Below the pieces are notes generated by a model. It was not told where the DNA came from. It saw nothing but the letters and a program-made list of their open reading frames with translations, and ran no database searches. Below, one piece after another: positions 32,401 through 41,442 of a stretch of 64,000 bases of DNA. How positions within the stretch are numbered: position 1 is the first letter of the stretch; each line of letters begins with the position of its first letter. The position numbers were made by a program, and so were the translations under genes. The DNA is from Pycnopodia helianthoides (lineage: Eukaryota > Echinodermata > Asteroidea > Forcipulatida > Asteriidae), in assembly GCA_032158295.1 (NCBI GenBank), contig CM063256.1:17690284-17754283 (forward strand), written 5' to 3'.

Positions 32401-35321
32401 GACAATATCCAAGTCGTCGTCTCCGTAGAGCCAGTCAAAGATGGCATCCACCCTATCCGTTAGATTCTTATAGTGCTCTCTCGACTCCGCGGAGGACACC
32501 TGCCAACGGGTTGGTTGCCGGCCGCCGATCGGCACCTGACCCCCTGGGTACATAAATGTGCCTGCTTTGCGCCCTTGTGACTCAGCCGTGATCCATATTG
32601 GTTCCCCACCCCCGTTGAACCACTGGGTGTTATTGAGTCCCTCTAGGTACCCAGGGTCAATCTCTTTAGTTTCTGGATCGAAAGCTTGGTTGTGCAGAAC
32701 ACCGTGGCTCTCCACGTACAGACCTGTTGAAAATGATGATATCTTATGTTTACTTTCAAAACCATTTTGCATCTATTTTAGGGTTGAACAAATTAATATT
32801 TACTACAGTGGGACTTCAACCTGTGAAAGGTGGTGGGAAATTAAAAAAAATTGGAAATAGCTTAATTTACCCAGGCTAATTAAGATTTCCCTGAGTGCTG
32901 TAAGCTACAGTGTTGCTACTGATGGTAGATAAACCTTTTTTAGGCAGTTGTAAGGGTTAAAGGTTGTATTGACATAAAAGGGAGACCGCCAACATTAAGG
33001 CTAGAAAGCTCAGTTGGTAGAGCGCCGGTGTCCCCCGGAGATTCTGTCCCCCAAATGGGAAATTAACATGGGCTGAAGGAGGATGATTCAAAAGAGGACG
33101 CTATTAGAAGAAGTTTGCACACAGCTAGTTCGCCGTATTGGGGGCGGGGGACACAGAATCTCCGGGGGACAGAATTTTCTGCCACACCGGCACTTCAAAA
33201 CTGCCGTACAGCCAGGGATCACACCCAAGTTTACAATATGACCTGGGAAGCGGCAGCAGAGAGATCACCTTTTAAGAGGATGCGATTTTTTAATTTTAAA
33301 TATCAAGCAACAACTTTCTTGTTCAACCGAAAATTCTTACAATTGTATTCAGTCAGTTTCCCTTGTGATTTATTATTTTATGATTCACGTAATATTAACA
33401 GATTGTCTAGTTGTGATGCTTTTTATATGTAGACAATGGAAAACATTCACAGTGCAATGGAATGTTCTATGGCTGTGGCCTTTCTGCAGCGGCAATGTTA
33501 GGTAAGCTATCTTGTTAGCAAGCTATCCATAAAACCCTGCGATGCCATTTATTTTGTCCAATTGTCTTGGACGCCCTACAGTGCAGCAGCGTGCTGTACA
33601 ATCGGAAAACGTGTATAAAACTCCTTCACAATGTTGATTTCATACTTTTTCAAAGCTAATAACCCCTCGAAACGTTAGGCAAAAAAGTCATTATTTATTA
33701 TTTATTGTTGTTTGGGGGGAGTATGTTTTTACACTGCAAAACCGCAACTTCTGTTGTACACTAGGGCCTACTGACAAAAGGATCATGGGCCATGTCTGTT
33801 TTACTTTAAAACTGACGAGTCCTTAATAAGGAAAATGTGTTTTCGGTATATAGGTTGCAGACCAGTCACCTGTAGGCCAACGGAGGGATTTATATAACTA
33901 CTACCTGAACCGTAAGTTCAGACAGGGCCTATAAGTTACTCTACAAACCTGTGGCTATGGACATCATACTTGGTGAAGACACAGTGATGAAGACTGGATC
34001 AGTCCATTCTGCTTTGACGCCATTTTCTTGGATGATATCGAGAGACGGAATGTCAAACCCTAGTCTATCCCATCGTAGACCATCAACCAGCATCAGCAAT
34101 ACCTTCTCCTGTAGAGTGGTACAGAAACGCAACTTTCAAAATGTTGATTTTGTTTATCAATACTTCTTCAAGTTGTGTGAAACTAAGGCATGTCCGAATT
34201 CGGCTACGGCTATGGTCGATGCAGAAATACAAATACATCTTCACATTGTGTGAAACTAAGGCATGTCCGAATTCGGCTAAGGATATGGTCGTCGTTGCAG
34301 TACGAAAAATATATCTTCATAATTGTGTGAAACTAAGGCACGTTCGAATTTGGCTAAGGCTATGGTCATTCTTCACATTGTGTGTAAGTATTCAGGTCCG
34401 AATTCGGCTAAGGCTATGGTCGTTGCAGAACGAAAAATACATCTTCACATTTTGTGAAACTAAGGGATGTTCGAATTCGGCTAAGGATATGGTCGTAGGT
34501 AGAAATACAAATACATCTTCACATTGTGTGAAACTAAAACATGTCCAAATTTGGCTAAGGCTATGGTCGTCGTTGCAGAAAGAAAAATGCATCTTCACAT
34601 TGTGTGAAACAAAGGCACGTCCGAATTCGGCTAGGGCTATGCTAGTTGGCAGTCAGACAAATACATATTCACATTATGTGAAACTAAAGCATGTCCGACT
34701 CAGACTAAGGAAACGGGTCCAATTTCATGGCTCTGCTTACCACGGAATTGTGCTCTTCATGGTACACATGCATGACTCTATAAGCCGTAAGCGCAGCGTA
34801 CAGCGGTAATCAGAGCCATGAACTTGGGCCATTGTCGTTGGTAATACGACGTTGCAGAATCAAAACTGTCGAAGCTGTTAATACGGCCAATAGGACAGCT
34901 TCGATTTAGTATGTTGCCGCTATGGTTCAAGTAACCACCATTCCCCATAAGACACGCCACTTGGTGTTTTGTTCTGGAATTTGGCCTTTTCTACGTTCAT
35001 TAACTTCTACCAATAATTTTCATGTACATAGAACACACACAAAAATAACAAAAACAGGGCGATGGTGCAAACTATGCACAGGCTAGAGACTGGCATACAT
35101 TTTGGGCACACGTTCTCAAAACCCACTATCTATCAATGGCTATTGAGGGCGAGTGCGAAGTATGTTGATCTGCTTGGGTTGTGTCTGTTTATTTTGTTCA
35201 AAGAACACTTTAATGTTACAGATGGGAAAACGATGTCTAACAGTAGTCAATAACTTACTTTAGCAGTCACTGTCGAGCAGATGCTGATCAGCAGACCAAT
35301 CCATGTCAGGCGATACATCAT
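29425..35321 (-). CDS. ENPP-family phosphodiesterase 1 (six exons)
   Basis: Exons on minus: 35321-35259, 34108-33949, 32723-32101, 31664-31524, 30850-30722, 29667-29425. All junctions are GT-AG and phases agree, giving 452 residues. Exon 1 is a signal peptide (MMYRLTWIGLLISIC...). The ENPP catalytic domain follows: metal-binding VDGLR (Asp30), a nucleophile position in FITVSSPSM where Ser65 replaces the usual Thr, GLYVESHGV, the oxyanion Asn86 21 residues after Ser65, IDNALH, TSDHGM, ADHGFDN, and a last exon VNIYPLMCEILAI with a hydrophobic C-terminus (possible GPI anchor or membrane tail). Length fits the short ENPP4/5/6/7 type without nuclease-like domain. Likely a secreted or surface ectoenzyme cleaving phosphodiesters; substrate not predictable. 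The exact acceptor of exon 5 is the least sure junction. Confidence 0.9.
29761..29906. mobile_element. GGCTACG-type MITE, copy 2 (ENPP-1 intron 5)
   Basis: GGCCGTTTGCGAATAAGCGG then tandem GGCTAC, ending GTAGCCGCC.. GGATACGCCCT. The copy at 18512-18650 was carried with the ENPP exon relic. Confidence 0.8.
29925..30550. repeat. foldback with about 180-bp arms (ENPP-1 intron 5)
   Basis: 29925-30095 and 30365-30550 are inverted copies (GACCTTTCCCTCAGAGGACA vs its complement, GTAGGTTTCAATGTAGA, CTGTGATTAGGGTAT), with about 270 bp between them. Within the last intron of the ENPP-1 gene. Confidence 0.85.
30875..31262 (+). mobile_element. TTAA MITE family 1, copy e (ENPP-1 intron 4)
   Basis: TTAA on both sides, ends AGGAACATTACAGAATTGG / AATTCTGTAATGTTCCT. 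Antisense to the gene, 25 bp upstream (in gene direction) of exon 5, so it occupies the 3' end of intron 4. Confidence 0.9.
31847..31956. repeat. inverted repeat in ENPP-1 intron 3
   Basis: Arms AAAATGGCTTCTAGTCGCAA and its diverged complement, about 37 bp each. Neighbouring 31990-32100 repeats related sequence (CTCTCAATACACAGCTCTGAACG). Confidence 0.75.
33024..33180. mobile_element. GTCCC-ended foldback repeat (ENPP-1 intron 2)
   Basis: GTGTCCCCCGGAGATTCTGT and inverted ACAGAATCTCCGGGGGACA. The core has AACATGGGCTGAAGG. Preceded by a tRNA-like TAGAAAGCTCAGTTGGTAG at 33001, which may be the A-box of an attached SINE. The rest of intron 2 (32860-33000, 33200-33940) shows nothing recognisable. 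Confidence 0.65.
34130..34705. repeat. 72-79-bp tandem array (ENPP-1 intron 1)
   Basis: Eight units starting at about 34176, 34249, 34328, 34383, 34456, 34528, 34606 and 34677. Each has TTGTGTGAAACTAAGGC, GTCCGAATTCGGCTAAGG and CTATGGTCGT. The array sits just upstream (gene direction) of exon 2. The 'CCGAATTCGGCTA' part resembles the end of the GGCTACG-type MITE. A 222-codon + frame through it is a by-product. Confidence 0.9.
34715..34830. mobile_element. foldback MITE 'GGTCCAATTTCAT' family, copy 1
   Basis: Ends GGGTCCAATTTCATGGCTCT and inverted AGAGCCATGAACTTGGGCC. Related elements at 38398-38582 and 40669-40860. Confidence 0.75.
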
Positions 35322-35689
35322 TGTATAGGGAAACTAATTGTCAACGTTGTTATAAAGTTAATCGGGGGACAGGTTGGACTATGCCTATTGTAGCGAAACA
35401 AATCTAATCAATTATCTTTTATACTAACAGTCATTAAAAGCTAGCGATATACTGAGAGTATAGATAGGCTAACTCTATTATAACTACACGAGATAACTTC
35501 ACAGCAAATAATATAAAGGTCGGACGAGATATGGTGTCGTGTTGATAAACTTTTATTGCTGATATATATAGTCGGTTTGCGGTAACACCATGTGTATAAA
35601 TATCTACTTTGTTGTGTAGATTTGTTCTTTAGAGAACTTGTCTTGCTATTTATTATACCACCGTTTGTTCGTCCTTTACCCATTCTCCT
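35322..35689. other. 5' flank of ENPP-1
   Basis: Between the ENPP-1 start and the retroelement relic. AT-rich. Probably holds the promoter, but no clear TATA or other site was identified. Confidence 0.35.
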
Positions 35690-36720
35690 TTAGCACTGTG
35701 TTAAGGTGCTCCAGTTCTTTTGGTAAATGTTCATCGTCACAAATAATGTGTGCCCTTAGGAGTATGGTGCGGTTTACTGAGGCTTTCACGGAAGGAGGAT
35801 GAAATGACCGAGCATTCAGATAGCGGTCTGTGTGAGTCGGTTTTCTGTACACGGAGTGTGCAAGAGAACCATCCCAGCCCTCTTTAAAATGAGTACATCA
35901 CGTAAAGGTAATGAATCGGATGTCTCTGTTTCCATGGTGAACTGAATGTTGGGATGTTGCCGGTTAAGGTGACTAAGGAAGTCATCAAGATTTTCCAATC
36001 AATGTGACCAGATGATAAACGTGTCATCCACATATCGAAGCCAAAGCTTGGGTTTGAGTCGAGCTGTTCCAAGTGCTTTCTGTTCAAAATCTTCCATGAA
36101 GATGTTCGCTAAGACCGGGGAAATGGGTGACCCCATGGGGGTGCCCAAAGCCTGTCTATGGAACACTTCTCTCCATTGGAAGTATGTGGACTTTACGCAT
36201 GTCAATAGTAGATCATGGATCTGGTCTGGCGTTATAGGCTGGTACGGTTGTTTAGAGTTTTATCTTGTTCAAGAACCGATTTGGTGATTTGGCATGCTTC
36301 ATCGGTAGGGACGTTAGTGAATAGTGATTTGACATAAAAACCCACTAGTACATCAGAGGTCTGCAACTCAATTCCCTTTATGATATCGATCAACCCTGCA
36401 GAATTGGGTACATGGTGAGGCGTTTTACCCACAAGTGGGTGTAAAAGCTTCGTTAAGTGCTTTGCGAGGTTGTAGGTTGGGGAGGAGACAATAGGGCGGA
36501 GTGGTTTCTCTGGTTTGTGGATCTTAGGTTGACCAAATAATCTCGGACACTTCGAGGCAGAAGGTCTGAGATGTCTGTATAGCGGAGTGGGTAATGCAGT
36601 GCTACGGTTCAGAGAGAGGAGCTTGGCAGCCAACTTCCTTTCTGCACATGGAATCGGATTTCTTCTTCAGGCGGACATAAGTATCTGTGTCAATGATACT
36701 TTGAACTTTCTGATCATTAT
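35690..36720 (-). pseudogene. Penelope-like element reverse transcriptase, broken
   Basis: Minus-strand pieces in order: QPKIHKPEKPLRPIVSSPTY (36520-36440), VLVGFYVKSLFTNVP (about 36350-36305), then a frameshift near 36232, TPMGSPISPVLANIFMEDFE (about 36140-36085), RYVDDTFI (about 36040), then a stop and further shifts through VYRKPTHTDRYLNARS-like sequence to about 35700. This is the Penelope-like RT order. The first catalytic Asp of the SFDVxSLFTNVP motif is Tyr, and several frameshifts and stops make it inactive. An endonuclease domain was not found. Confidence 0.85.
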
Positions 36721-37625
36721 CGAACGCGGTCAAAGGTCAGCGTATACGCTTTTCCAGCCAATGTAACTGTCAAGTTTACGTGACATTGTTTTAAGTAGAC
36801 TAGTGATCTGTTTATTTATTAATTATAACAATGGCGAGGCATAAGGATCCAGTCTTCATATCCATCAAGCACCAATTCACGTGTAATTAAAAAAAAACCG
36901 ACATAAACACAGTCCGATCCACACCGTGCAGCTATTCGTCGCCGTCCCGCCGCGTGTGTAGCGCAGGCATCACGTAACGTGACAATAGTAAGGGGATAAT
37001 AGCTAGAGGGCTACAGACTAAAACCCTCGTAAAACAAAACGTAATCAATGGTCTGGCTCCCTACCCCTCCACAGGCTCCGAGTTCATGCCTCCGTGGTTT
37101 GTCTCTCTGGCCCCGCGAGACACATGCACCGGCTGTGCGGGACATGCCCCCAAGGTTTACCCGCTAGCTCCCCACGCTGATGCGCCGTAAAACACGCTTC
37201 CATGCACGGACTCTCTGAATGCGAATCTTACGCTCGATTTTTCATCATTATTTACAACTTGCATCCATAAACTGAATACATAGTCTTTTTTCGCCAAATA
37301 CTCATGATTAATTGTTTAAAAAAATACTTGAATTTGGTTCAGTTATTTACTTTTATACGGCTGTAAGTAAAACTAATTCTGAAGATCACGTGACTTTTCG
37401 GAACCACATTTTGGTTCCGAAAAGTCACGTGACCTTCGTTTTTTGAAAAATGCTCAAAAACGGCAAAATTTGAAGGTTTCTATTTTGAACCAATCTTCTC
37501 CATTTCAGGAAGACCTTTAGAATCATGTTTTAGTCTATTTTGTAGCCCAAATAGCCCAACGAAGCCGGTGTGTACCTTTAACTAATACGATGACAAGACA
37601 ACAATTAAGCGTTCATAACAAAACC
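36721..37625. other. spacer with GC-rich tract and palindrome
   Basis: 36900-37230 is noticeably richer in G+C than the surroundings (CGCCGTCCCGCCGCGTG). No gene, rRNA or snRNA was recognised. A 21-bp perfect palindrome lies at 37386-37432. Confidence 0.4.
37386..37432. repeat. perfect 21-bp-arm palindrome
   Basis: TCACGTGACTTTTCGGAACC and its exact complement with a 5-nt loop. Each arm carries a CACGTG E-box. Confidence 0.9.
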
Positions 37626-37759
37626 AGGCCGTGTTTGGATCGGCGGCTACGGCTACGGCTACGACTGTTGCTAAGGACATTCATACACTTCAACGCATGA
37701 TGACGCGGTTGGCAATCCAGCCGTAGTCGTAGTCGTAGCCACTAACTCGGATACGGCCT
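37626..37759. mobile_element. GGCTACG-type MITE, copy 3
   Basis: AGGCCGTGTTTGGATCGGCG then tandem GGCTAC, ending GTAGCC..CGGATACGGCCT. Confidence 0.8.
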
Positions 37760-39300
37760 TTAGTCGGACATGGTTTATTTCAATGACATACAAAAAACGG
37801 ATAGTTCCGTTATGCCTTACAATGCCGTTTAGGCACATGGGCCAAGTTTCCTAGATCTGCTTAACCAAACAAAGTTCTTGAAAACTAAATATGGCGCTTT
37901 GAAGAAATTGTTTATTTTAATACATGTTTAATACATGAGTGTGGCTATAATATTACAACTCGTCCGCTCAATTTATCCAAAAAAAAATACTGTATGTGTC
38001 TAGCGACCTTCAAGTTACAAGAGTAAAATCCTCTGCCAGTAAGAACAAATTTACAGAAAAAATACAATTCCCTCACCATTTATTATATTTAAAACCAGAT
38101 TTATTTTCCTACCAAACGTACAATAGGCCTATTAAACACTGCGAGAACAGATTAAGTTAAATCCAAGAAAACCACAAATCCTTAGCACGCCACTGCTTAA
38201 TTTGCATATTTATATTTTGTTTTGAGTTTTTATCGATTGTATTATTGAGATGGCTGAGCTCGTGTGCCAGTTTCTTTTGTGTTCGGTTTGGTTGTTTTAT
38301 AACTACTTTCAGTGAAGGTTATACTTGCTTGTGTCTTTTTGTTTTATATAACCAGGGAGTAAGTGTTTTTTTTACATGCATCAGCCGAGGCCCAATTTTA
38401 TAGACTCTTCTAAATTAATCGAATGTTTCTAAACAGTTTTGTGCTCAGATCAAATATCCATGATACCAGTCTCAGATGGGACATTTTGATTGGTCTTTTG
38501 GCTGGTAACCTCAATTTTAAAAGCATTATTTTATTGTGCTTAGCTCAACTTTGTGCTTAACTAGCTTCATCAATTTGGTCCCAGTAAGTTTGACGTAACT
38601 CTCCTGTTGGTGTAAGCCATGCGTAGTGACTGAGCATAGCGTGCAGTGTATAGACATTGTGCATTGACGTCATCATACCACCATCTTACAGGTTAAAATG
38701 TGACGCAACAATTGAAAACGCTCATCTAAGTACGAGCGGTGCACAGAATCATCCAATGAGCAACCTTCTTTTGACCTCTAGCCGAGGTCGCCCTAGACTG
38801 GTCTGTTGTCCTTATCGGACAGGAACCGATCTATTAATCAAAATGATGGCCACTGCTAGACTGGTCCCCTGTCCGACTGGTCACCTATCCGCAAGACCGC
38901 AGTGGGATGCGAGGTCAAAGGTGCGTTTGTCAGGATTCCTCCAAACGCTCGAAGCCGGTCTCTGGCGTATTTCACGAGCCTCGAAGTGTGACGTCAGATG
39001 TTCGGGCTAAGGTTGCCCTATCCTACTCAAATGACGTCATATAGACAAACAGAGGACGTCCAAACAATGGGAGAACAAAGAGAAGTCATCGAATTACCGT
39101 TGTCAAAATGAATCTGTGTATGTGTCATGTTTAAACGGTCGCTCCGATGGAAACAATCTTGGGTCCTTCTGAGAATGGGGAAGTACTTTTAAGAAGAAGG
39201 GGATATTGGCCTAGTACAATATAGGCTTATTATAAGACTGTGTGTTGGTTTTCATTTCTTGAAAACTATATGGCGCTTAGAAGAAATTGAATATTTTGAT
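37760..39300. other. repeat-bearing spacer
   Basis: Contains a foldback MITE (38398-38582, ends GGCCCAATTTTATAGA / TTTGGTCCC) and the second copy of the dispersed repeat (38911-39018, see 17620). A 117-codon + frame over 38657-39010 ends inside that repeat and is not credible as a gene. Confidence 0.5.
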
Positions 39301-40020
39301 ACGTCATGTTTAAAGGTACACGTTGCCTTGAATCGGCCGAGTTGGTCGATAAAAAGCGTTTGTAAACCGTTTGTTATAAAATACACATGGTTAGAAAGCT
39401 GTTTAAAAGTAGAATACAATGATCCACTCATTTAAATTTGCCTCGAAATTGCGTGGTTTTCCTTTTACAATGCAAATGTAGCATCTATTAAATGTATTAC
39501 ACATTACTATACATAATACACTGTACGTGTAGATTTGAACATGTACCATGCGTACATTTTAATGTTCAAATAATCATAACTCAAAAATTGTAAGAGTGCC
39601 CATCCAAAAAAAAATGTTGCTTACATCTTAAGCTAAAAATGGAAAAAAAATTACGCATTTTGAAAAATACGCATTTTCGCAAATCAAGGTCAAAGGTCAT
39701 ATTTTTGCGTAACTTTGTTGTGGTATGCGGTACAATTTTGATTTTATGTTGCCAAACGTGGGCCATTCCAAGAGCTTTAAAATGATGTAAGTTTTATTTC
39801 TGTAGGTGCTTTACTTTTGGAGATATGAATGTCCAAACATAGCAGGTCATGCTAATTAGTAAAAAGTTCGTTAACCCATATCTCAAAAAATAATCAACCG
39901 ACCGACAAAAAAATTCGGTTCTGGGGGTTTCTCATTGAGTCCAATCAGCACACAAAATTTCATTTTAATCCATGACGGTCAGGTCCAAAAGCGTGTTGAA
40001 TTGACACGGAATGACCCAGA
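39301..40020. other. spacer with part of a common interspersed repeat
   Basis: 39312-39480 (CTTGAATCGGCCGAGTTGGT, GTTATAAAATACACATGG, CTCGAAATTGCGTGG) resembles a repeat I recall from echinoderm sequence. Similar end sequences recur near 40960-41010 and 41790-41840. No gene recognised. Confidence 0.45.
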
Positions 40021-40022
40021 TA

Positions 40023-40631
40023 CAGTAAGCCCCGCCCACTTAGCAACAGTCTAGCAAAATGTACACATGGGCGAACATGCGCCCACCGATTGGACGGTCA
40101 CCGACGAGTAAAGTTTACAAAAATGGCGGCAGTACAAACTTGTTCATGTTCAGCGCGAACGGATATTTCTTTTCTAAAGTTTGATGTTGGTATTTATTTG
40201 GTTGGTGACACACCATTGTTTTGTCAGGGATAATGTGTTAATGAATTTGAACTTCATCACAACGACGATTCCGATGTCATGGAAATCAAAGCCGAAGGCT
40301 ATCGATCAATGGGAAAGTCACAGCATCTGCATAATTAATATAATTATATCCCAACCCAACAACAAGTCGGCAGAAAGACTCGCATTGCGGAAGGCACTTT
40401 CAGCTCTCCTGCCCTGTTGGGGCAGCCTTTAGCTACACATTATGACATCTTTGGTGTCATGATTGCACTTGGGATTATATTGAGGGCGGTAATGTTGTTT
40501 TGTCAGTACATAAATACCGCTGTTTGAATACCGTTACCTCGGGGCAAAAGATCGCCAAGATGGCTGCTCCAATGGTGATCACAGATTTCGCAGCTCTGAT
40601 TGGTCAATGAAAAATGAGTCGGGGCTCACTG
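40023..40631. mobile_element. 609-bp pogo-like MITE
   Basis: Ends CAGTAAGCCCCG and CGGGGCTCACTG, flanked by TA at 40021-40022 and 40632-40633. TA flanks with CAGT ends fit pogo/Tigger-type elements. The + frame 40181-40432 inside it shows no transposase motif. Confidence 0.75.
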
Positions 40632-40668
40632 TATCATTGTATTACTGCAGAACGCGCTTTAGCGACGA

Positions 40669-40860
40669 GGTCCAATTTCATAGAGCTGCTTAAACACAAA
40701 AGTAGCTAAGCACCACAAAATTATGCTTACCAGAGTTAGGTTACCAGCAATACTACCACGTCACGTGTAAAATTTGTGACTGGTGTCCTCCTCATTTCTG
40801 CTTAGCAGACACTTATTAAGCAATATTTTCTGCTTAAACAGCTCTATGAAATTTGGGGCC
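40669..40860. mobile_element. foldback MITE 'GGTCCAATTTCAT' family, copy 3
   Basis: GGTCCAATTTCATAGAGCTG and inverted AGCTCTATGAAATTTGGGGCC ends, about 190 bp. Confidence 0.8.
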
Positions 40861-41285
40861 TGGTCTTCGATCGTGGGCGATATGTTAGTTTTTGCAGTTA
40901 AAGAAAAACCACTCAATTTCCATGGAAAAAAGGTGTAAATCATTATATCATACTTTTAAAATGTCTTTCCAACCATTATTCGTTTAATAACAAACGCTTT
41001 TATAGCCCAGAGCGCCAAATCCGAAGGAAACATTCCCTTGGATTTTCTGTTTGATCCCCGCGGGTCCGTCGCAGCGCAAGCAAAACGCAGAACAACATGA
41101 GAGCGGCTTTAACAAAAAATATTGGGTACTTTCGATTTAAAGGGCCTTGGGGTCATCGTTTGGTAATGAACCCGAGAAAGAAAAATTGTGTAAATTGACA
41201 CCGAAAGCTTACTTGTTATAAGTACGACCCCGCTCCCAACGTTTGATGTAACGAGAATTTTTATTTCTGACTGATTTTGATCAGG

Positions 41286-41442
41286 TACCTGGGTTGTGTT
41301 TGGATGGTGAAGGTTCTATTGACGTGAATGACATGAGATGGGAAGCTGTACCAGATGATACCAGACGCAACTACGATTGCGCCTACGGCACTAACTTTTA
41401 TTCTGGTTGGAGGTTTGTGGATTGCAGTTATGCATAAAAGTT
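41286..41442 (+). CDS. orphan exon-like segment
   Basis: After an acceptor-like TGATTTTGATCAG, a + frame reads VPGLCLDGEGSIDVNDMRWE and on through NYDCAYGTNFYSGWRFVDC to TAA. The composition (Cys, Asp, Trp, Gly) looks extracellular and more protein-like than neighbouring frames. The spacing around C..GWRF faintly recalls the D8C-type module of uromodulin-like proteins, but I would not assign it. No partner exon was found either side, so it may be an exon relic. Confidence 0.25.

Noticed and set aside
33001..33040. tRNA gene
   Set aside because: Only an A-box-like stretch is present; no B-box at proper spacing and no cloverleaf.
34176..34690. CRISPR array
   Set aside because: Units are contiguous 72-79-bp repeats without unique spacers, in a eukaryotic intron.
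34141..34809. 222-codon + frame
   Set aside because: It runs through the 72-79-bp tandem array and a MITE inside an ENPP intron; repeat-driven.
38657..39010. 117-codon + frame
   Set aside because: Its end is a dispersed repeat shared with 17620-17717; no domain.
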